From assembly GCA_037157565.1 (NCBI GenBank), contig JAZHRO010000063.1, forward strand, positions 152,756,501 to 152,820,500: 64,000 nt of DNA, given 5' to 3'. Origin of the DNA: Thalassia testudinum. Taxonomy: Eukaryota > Streptophyta > Magnoliopsida > Alismatales > Hydrocharitaceae. The stretch's first letter is position 1. Every line of letters begins with the position of its first letter. The notes under the pieces are model-generated. The model ran no database searches. It saw nothing but the letters and a program-made list of their open reading frames with translations, and was not told the origin of the DNA. This document shows, in pieces, positions 57,282-64,000 of this stretch. The position numbers and the translations under genes are program-made.

Positions 57282-58016
57282 TGAAAAGGGATGTGGTGTA
57301 GACCTGGACAGGTTGTGTTAATATGGTGATTTTATCGTTGAAATGTGTATAGTGGTTAACCTAAATCATGCCTAACCATCTCTTTACAAAATTTTTAACC
57401 TGGCCTACTTGATTTTATATTGGTCACTTTTAGGCCCAGGGTCGAACTCAGGGAAGTGGGATTAGGAGTGAATCAGTTTCTACGCCTTTCCTACAACGAA
57501 TCTCTTCCATTCGTTTATTGTGTTTTTGGTGTTTTTCTATTTAAGATTTTTTTCTGATAATTTTTTTCCTTGAGGTACACCCTCAAAATTAGGTTTTTGG
57601 CTTTGAGCCAAATTAGGGTTCCAAAACTGGTCTTGCTATTCGCAAGACTGAGTACCTACAAGTCAGATTATATTTTCTATTCTGTGTATTTTTTTATCTT
57701 TTTAATGGCAGGAAAGAGAAATAGAAATAAAGTAAATATAGTATATATATATATATATGTATAAAGGGATGGGGGTGGAGGTGGAGATGGTGTGTAGCAC
57801 GGTGTCGAGTCGATCGTCATCTAGAAAGACACAACCAACAGGACGAAGTGCCGCATGGAGTGTATGGTGGATTGGTGGAAGATGAGTGCGAACACACTTT
57901 CTGTACGCGTGTATCGGGGAATATCAGCAACTGGTGCAGATATTGCCGCGATACAATGTGTAGGATGAAAATATATATATGTATGTATATATGTAAATAT
58001 ATATCTTTATGTATAT

Positions 58017-60275
58017 TGATAAATACTAGTTTATCATCATTCTTATGCATTAAAACAAACCTAGCTCTTAGGATTTTACTCTGCAAACGGGTTTTTGGGC
58101 TGCATTTAGGCATAAATTAGGTTAGGCATGCATTGCATTTTTTATTGTCTTTTTGATATATTTTGTGAGTGTTAGGGATGAATAGATATACAGATCCCTA
58201 AAACCCTAGCACTCATGAAGGCAAATGGTGAAGGAGAAGCTCAAACTAGCTGGAACTCAGCTTGATCCAGCTCACCACAGCTGGAACCTTGCTCACTTGA
58301 ACTAGGGTTAGCTCATCCCAGCTCCATTCAGCTAATCTCAGCTGAATTATAGCTCAAGAGAGTTCATCTTAGCTTACCCTAGCTCAAGTCAGCCTAGATC
58401 CAGCTCAACTTAGCTGAGTCTTGCAAATCTCAGCTCCCACTAGTCCACAGGGAGATCTAGCTAGCTCAGCTGAGTTGACAACAGTTCACCCCAGCTCAGA
58501 CCCAGCTACATCCAACTCCACTCAACTCCAGCCAGCTGAAGAAGAACTCATCCCTGCTCAGGAAGCTTAAGTCCAGCTCCTGGGGACTCAGCTTAGCTGC
58601 ACTCAGTTGAGCTAAGCTACCTTAGCTACCTCAACCAGGTTGATCCTCCCCGAGAGCACTAGACCTAGCTCATCTCAGCTCATTATGGTAGAAGCCAGCT
58701 CACTTTAACTTGGCTTAGCAGCTAGCAAAGAACTAGCAAGCTAAGCCAGCTAGAGTAGCTCCATGCCAGCCTCTTCAGCAGCTACCAGCTCCAGTTCCAA
58801 CTCTGGACTTCTCCTCAGCTCCTCTCTTCAAACCTTAACTCACATTACCTAGTCCTCTACTTCATAGCTAGCTAACCTATCTTAGCTTATCTTCTCTTAG
58901 CTAGCATCCAACTCCTTGGCCGTCCACCACCTTCAACTCAACCCTAGCTAGCTCCATCAACTAAGCTCACCTAAGCTAGCTATCCTACTCCAAGTTGGCA
59001 CCACCACCATCACACCCATTCACCCCATCACCACTACCAAAAGCCACCTATTTTCCCTCCAAAATAACCTTCTAGAACCCTTTCCTTTTGGCGCCAACTT
59101 TCCCTCCAAAATTCCCTTCATCTCCACCATACACCTCCCCTTAAATCCATCTCCACCATCCACCTAACCCCCCTTCTAGAAGACCCTAGGTTGGTGCCAA
59201 AATGGTGGTGTCTCTCCACCACCAAAAGCCACCAACACCACCATAACCACCCCCTTTAACACCCCTTTGGTTGGCGCCAAATGCCCTTGGCCATAGGATC
59301 ACCAACCACCTCCATCCTTCCATCCTAGACCTCCATTTCAAGGGGCACCTTAACCCCCCATCGTAGCCTATAAAAAGACCACTACCCACCACCATTCAAG
59401 GCATCCTTGGCCAGTAAATACACTCTCATATTCTACCTAGAAGCCCATGCCCAAGAGAGAAGAAGAAGAAGAAGAAGATTAAGGGGATATTCTGTCCCCT
59501 TGGTGCCTTCCCCTCTTCCCCTTCTCTCTTGAGTCACGCCAGCCAAAGAAGAAGCCAGGCAAGGAAGATCTTTGGAGGAGATCTTGAAGGTGGTCCATGC
59601 CACCTTGGAGGAGCTTTTGAGGGTGGTGCACGCCCACCCCTTGGAGAGAGCATTGAAGGTGGTAGCTTCCACCTTGGAGGAGCTCTCAAGGAAGGAGAAG
59701 AAGGAGGCCCTCTTTTCAAGCCAAGGAGCAGCTAGGCTTGGAGCAAGAAGACTCCCTTCTTCACCAAATTTTGCAAGAGGATTAGTGTTTCTTTATTTGC
59801 TTTTAAATTTGTTTAGTTCTAGTAGAAGCATTCCTCTACTTGTCCTTGAAAAGAACACTAATTCTAGTTAATTAAATTACCTTCTTTTAGCTTTTTATTA
59901 CAATTGTAACTTTTGGTTCTAGCACTTGTTTCACCTCTTTCCTAATTACTCTAGGCCTCCACTTGCCTAGAGTGAGCTTAGGAAGAAGATATATCTATCT
60001 TTTAAGTTTTAGTTAAGTAATTGTAGGTGTTAGTACTTTCTGTTATAATTCGTATTTTGCCCTCATCTTTTCAAAAAAAAAAATTACATATTTAAAATAC
60101 CAAAAAGAAAGTTGAGATGTGTTTTTAGCAAGAGAATTGAACTGCAATTTTTGCCTCCTTGGACGACCCTAGATACTCCCCTATCTAGGTTTATAAATTT
60201 AAAAGCGTATGCGAATTCGCGTGTTACAACGACGCTAAAAACCCACTTTTACAAATCATGCGTATTTCGCTATCA
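58017..60275 (+). mobile_element. G3: solo LTR of family G in J 5' LTR
   Basis: A 2259-bp insertion starting TGATAAATACTAGTTTATCA and ending TTTCGCTATCA, flanked by TATAT on both sides (58012-58016 and 60276-60280). Because the target is a TA microsatellite, the duplication is weak evidence by itself, but the ends match G1 and G2. It has an AGCT-rich array (58240-58990), TTGGCGCCAA sites at 59086 and 59271 and a TATA box at 59369. There is no PBS, polypurine tract or coding sequence. Confidence 0.87.
59369..59377 (+). promoter_or_regulatory. TATA box of G3
   Basis: TATAAAAAG in the context AGCCTATAAAAAGACCAC, matching the minus-strand TATAAAAATA of G1. It fixes the transcriptional orientation of family G as TGATAAA end first. 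Confidence 0.6.
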
Positions 60276-60465
60276 TATATATATATATGGTTATAAATAT
60301 ATAGGTATATATGTAGTTATATGTGCATATATATGTATATATATATGTATATATATGTAGATATGTAAATATATCTATAGATAGATATATGTATATATAT
60401 ATGTATATATGTATGTCTATTTGTATGTATATATATATGTATAAGTATATGTGTATATATATATC

Positions 60466-60498
<33 letters not shown>

Positions 60499-60780
60499 CT
60501 CTAATTATACTTAGTTATATAGATAATAATATATATATATATAGATATATGTATATATATATATTTATACGTATGTAAATAAATGTATATATGTAAATAT
60601 ATATGTGTATATATATATATAAGTATATAGATGTATATATATATATGTATGTATACTAATACTTAGTTATATAGGTACTACTATATGTATAGATATAAGT
60701 ATATATATATATATGTATATAAATATATATATATAAATATATATGTATGTATATATATATATAAGTATATATTAGTGTAT
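60276..60780. repeat. TA/TATG-rich microsatellite in J 5' LTR
   Basis: About 500 bp of TATA, TATG and TAGA steps, the continuation of the tract at 57960-58016 that G3 interrupts. Same family feature as in A and the J 3' LTR. Confidence 0.9.
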
Positions 60781-60843
60781 AAGTGAGTGGATGTGTGAAC
60801 GAGAGTGTGTGCTTGTGTATGTGTGAGGTGAGTGTCTGTGAGA

Positions 60844-60878
<35 letters not shown>

Positions 60879-62173
60879 CTGGAGTGAAGGAGTAGGCGTT
60901 AAGTCGTCTACAGCAATGGGGCAACATCTGATGTCTCACGCACATGCGTAGGCGCGTAGGCATGCGAGGAGGTCTGCATTGGAGGGAGTAAGCGCGAGGG
61001 AGAGAGGCCGTAGTACACTGCGCTGCGCGATGAGGAGGGTGCGGGCGAAAGCGCTAGGAGTGGGCGCACGCAGATGCTAAAGTGGGCGGGTGTACGCGGG
61101 CGAAGAGATATGCGGATGTAGGAAAATGCGGGCGCACGCAGATGAGCGGGCGGGCACTGGAGCAGGCTCGGGGCGGGACGTGGACGCAGGCTAGCGCAGG
61201 TTACGGTGCATTGGGTGACCAGATAAGTGAGAAACTTACCGGTCACCGCACCATAGCCACAGTGTTCCGCTGACTAGCGTGAACAGTGCTACAGTGCCAG
61301 GTCGAGCCGCGTGACCGGGTGTGCCCGGTGCTGTGAGTGCGGAGCCGCTACCCAAGCTGGCACGAGCGTGGAAGGTCTGTGCCGGCTGGGCTGTAGTCGG
61401 AAAGGCGAGTGCAGGCACGAAGAAGCTGGAGGCAAGGGTGCCAGCAGGCATGTGCTGGAGGCGAGGGCGGTCTACAGGCGTGCGCTAGAGGGCCTTGCTG
61501 CTGCTACCGCGGAGCTTCAGACCTTGAAGCCTACGGCAATGGTGGAAGTGGCTCAACGTCGAAACAGAGAGAGAAGACCACCACGCCCACCGGCTCTTTG
61601 ATGAGCTGGGCGGTGGTGGGACTCATAGTGGTGGTTGTGCACCACTGTGAGCTACTCCTGCCCGCAGAGTGGCTCCTCAGAGGAGGAGAGCTGCATATGG
61701 ATGGAGAGGGGAGGAGACGGCCTGGAGAAGAAGCTGCTATGGTTTTTGGTGTTTAGACCAGGCTCAGCCGAAAGGAAGAAGGCTGTGCTCTTTTTAAAGA
61801 GCAAAGAGACATGCGCAGCCATGCCCTGGCTGTGCATGGCTCTACATGGATGGCAGGGAGTGCTTATGCAAGCGGCTGGTGGGCAAGCTTGCTGCAGAGC
61901 ATGGCATGAAGAGGAAGAAGAGGCCATGCCTGCAGTCGCGTGGAGAAATTCAAAGTCAAAATGAAATAAAAAATGAAGATGGAGATTTTGCAAGGCAGCA
62001 CTTGAAGAATTTGTCAATTACAAGGCCATTTTATTCACTCTCCTCCCCTCTCAATTAAATGCATACATGCGTGTATTTCTACAAATGCGACTATGGATAC
62101 CTAATATGCACTGGTAATGCTAGGAAATAGCACAAGACGGCATAACTGTTGGTGTATTTTTGCTGTGCAATCA

Positions 62174-64000
62174 GTAGGCCAAATGTTTGCCAAATTAAAT
62201 CCCTTGCTTGGAAATCGAGCTCAACTTTCTTTTTGGTGTTTTATATATATGATTTTTATAGCTTTTGAAATAACGGCAATACGAATTTTGTTGATAGCGG
62301 GAAAATAATTACTACATATTTCAATAAAGCTAACCCTAAGGTGATAGGTAGAGCCTCTCCCTAAGCTCACCCTAGGCACGTGGAGGCCTAGAATAATTAG
62401 GGAGAGGGAGTGAAACAAATGCTAGGGAAAAATTGTAAAAAGCAATGCAACAAAAATTGAAAGAAGGCAATTTGAATTAAAAATGAACTTGTTCTACACA
62501 AAACATATAGAGGAAAGCTTCTAATCTACTTCAAATGTAAGAAGATAAAAACACAAATCCTCTAAATGAAATGGTGAAGAAGATGATGGCTTCTTGCTCC
62601 AAGCCTAGTAGCTCCCGAGGTTGAAAAGAGTCCTCCAACTCCTCCTTCTTGAGATGCTCCTCCAAATGATGTCCTCCAAGGTGGTAGCTACCACCTTCAA
62701 TTCTCCTCCTCAAGGGTGGACGTCCACCCTAGGTCATTCTCCTTTTCCTGGCCATCCTCCTTGAAGTGGAATAGCCCTCCTCCTTGGCATGGCCCAAGTT
62801 GAAGAGAGTGGGGAGAAGAAGGCACCAAAGGGACTGGTGATGTGCCCCCTTAATCTTCTTCTCTACTCCTTCTTGGTCGTAGGTGTAGGTGGGTATAGGT
62901 AGAATAATACGCTAATGGAGGATGCTCCAAAATGGTGGTAGGTGGTGGGTTTATCTAGAGTAGGAAGGGGGCATAGGTGGCTCTTGGAATGGATGGCTAG
63001 GATAGGATATGGGGGTAGTTGGGGATCCTATGGCTAAGGGTGATTGGCGCCAACCCAAGGGGCACCTAGGTGGTGGTTATGGGTGGTGGCACCCCTTGAT
63101 GTTGGTGCCAAAATGGTTTCTAGAAGGGGGGCTTAGGTGGTGCCAAGTAGGGTTCTAGAAGGAGGGGTAGGTGGGTGGTTAGGATGGGTTGTAGGGTTAT
63201 GTGTATGGTGGATATGGGGGTGGATGTTGGCGCCAAAAATGGGGGTAGTTAGGGTTAGGTTTTGGCGCCAAAATTGGTGCCTTTTGGTGGTGATGATGGG
63301 GTGAAGAGGTGGCTAGGTGGTGGCGCCAACTTGGAGTAGGATAGCTAGCTTAGGTAGGGCTTAAGTTGGTGGAGCTAGCTAGGGTTGAGTTGAAGGTGGT
63401 GGATGGCCAAGGAGCTTGTTGCTAGCTATGCTAAGCTAAGCTAAGCTAGCTTAGCTAGCTACGGAGTAGAGGAGGAGGTATTGGAGCTAGGGTTTGAAGA
63501 GAGGAGCTGAGGAGGAGAAGCCTGGAGCTTGAATTGGAGCTAGCAGCTGCTGAAGAGGGGGGCATGGAGCTACTCTAGTTGGCTTAGCTTGCTAGTCCTT
63601 TGCTAGCTGCTAAGCCAAGCTAAAGTAAGCTGGCTTCTACCATAATGAGCTGAGGTGAGCTGGGTTTGGTGCCTCTAGGGAGGATCAAGCTGGTTGAGGT
63701 AGCTAAGGTAGCTTAGCTCAACTAAGTTGAGCTAAGCTGAGTCCCCGAGAGCTAGACTTGAGCTTCCTGAGCTGGGATGAATTCATCTTCAGCTGGCTGG
63801 AGTTGAGTAGAGCTGGATGTAGCTGGACCTGAGCTAGGGTGAACTCCAGTCAACTCAGCTGAGCTAGCTAGAGCTCCCTGTGGACTAATGGGAGTTGAGA
63901 TGAGTTAGACTCAGCTAAGTTGAGCTGAGCTAGGGTGAGCTAAGATGAGCTCTCTTGAGCTTCCATTCAGCTGAGATGAGCTGAATGGAGCTAGGATGAG
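62174..64000 (-). mobile_element. G4: family-G LTR, second part, cut by the window end
   Basis: The sequence continues the G LTR begun at 49661, with CCCTTGCTTGGAAATCGAGC and CACCCTAGGCACGTGGAGGCC matching G1 (13595, 13763). It carries four TTGGCGCCAA-type palindromes (63044, 63227, 63260 and 63320) and the AGCT-rich array (from 63330). About 300 bp of the expected 2.25 kb lie beyond the window, so its far end and duplication cannot be checked. It may be a solo LTR or the edge of a full G element. Confidence 0.8.

Larger units (their letters stand above)
49784..62173 (-). mobile_element. Element J: gag-protease-only Athila-like retrotransposon
   Basis: J has two LTRs (49784-51562 and 57282-62173), a PBS (57264-57281), gag and protease (52580-55896) and a polypurine tract (51563 onward). 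It is flanked by GGAGG (49779-49783) and GTAGG (62174-62178), a 4-of-5 target duplication, and lies within a family-G LTR. Between protease and the polypurine tract there is only about 1.6 kb, with no RT, RNase H or integrase. It would depend on another element for reverse transcription and integration. Confidence 0.87.
57282..62173 (-). repeat. Element J 5' LTR, split by solo LTR G3
   Basis: The left edge TGAAAAGGG adjoins the PBS and the right edge is GCTGTGCAATCA. Without G3 and its duplication the LTR is about 2.63 kb. It includes the TA microsatellite on both sides of G3, a GA tract (60838-60873) and a GC-rich block (60910-61900) homologous to element A. A TATA-like TTTAAAAAG (minus strand) lies at about 61791. 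Confidence 0.88.

Noticed and set aside
13465..63330. TTGGCGCCAA in family G as displaced primer-binding sites
   Set aside because: It shares TGGCGCC with the tRNA-Asp PBS, but the following GTTGCCGGGGA is missing at every site and the sites are inside the LTR.

Overview
The window looks like intergenic nuclear DNA from a large, retrotransposon-rich plant genome. I found no host gene, rRNA gene, tRNA gene or CRISPR array. Almost all of the 64 kb can be assigned to nested LTR retrotransposons. Most are Ty3/gypsy elements of the Athila/Tat type: their primer-binding sites are complementary to the 3' end of plant tRNA-Asp, and they carry Athila-like gag, protease, RT and integrase motifs. Two are Del/Tekay-type chromoviruses, and one end of a CACTA DNA transposon is present. 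The letters A to K are local names. The host species cannot be fixed from this sequence.

Left part (1-12935). Element A (Athila-like, minus strand, cut by the window start) has gag-protease, a perfect tRNA-Asp PBS at 4001-4018 and a 2.3 kb LTR at 4019-6350. A sits inside the pol gene of B, a plus-strand chromovirus with RNase H, integrase, chromodomain and an LTR at 8408-11201. To the right of B lies a short Athila-like fragment, I, holding protease and the start of RT.

Middle part (12936-43391). This is one large nest. Element F (minus strand) spans 12941-43386 and is bounded by an identical 5-bp target duplication, TGAGT. Its two LTRs, each about 2.6 kb, are each split by a solo LTR of family G. 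Inside F lie a partial LTR (H), a nearly complete Athila-like element (C, 18956-30488) with protease-RT-RNase H-integrase in a single decayed frame, a piece of a second chromovirus (B', 30489-33607) and a solo LTR (D, 33847-36697, TSD GTCGC/GTCAC). A blunt junction at 30488/30489 implies that a large deletion removed the F pol gene, most of the 5' LTR of C and the 5' part of B'.

Right part (43392-64000). A CACTA terminus (43567) is cut by element K (plus strand, from 44067). K has a tRNA-Asp PBS but no recognisable gag-pol. It carries one roughly 590-codon frame encoding an acidic, unrecognised protein that starts with a gag-like leader peptide and is followed by a non-coding motif shared with C. 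A family-G LTR (from 49661) abuts K. That LTR is split by element J (49784-62173, minus strand), which encodes gag-protease but no RT or integrase. The 5' LTR of J is split in turn by a third complete G solo LTR.

The coding parts are decayed, mostly by C-to-T-type nonsense changes, so the region is probably silent, methylated repeat DNA. The observations most worth following are the K protein, short palindromes at the LTR 5' ends that keep their position while changing sequence, and arrays of palindromic motifs (TTGGCGCCAA, AGCT, CAGACGTCTG) inside the LTRs.
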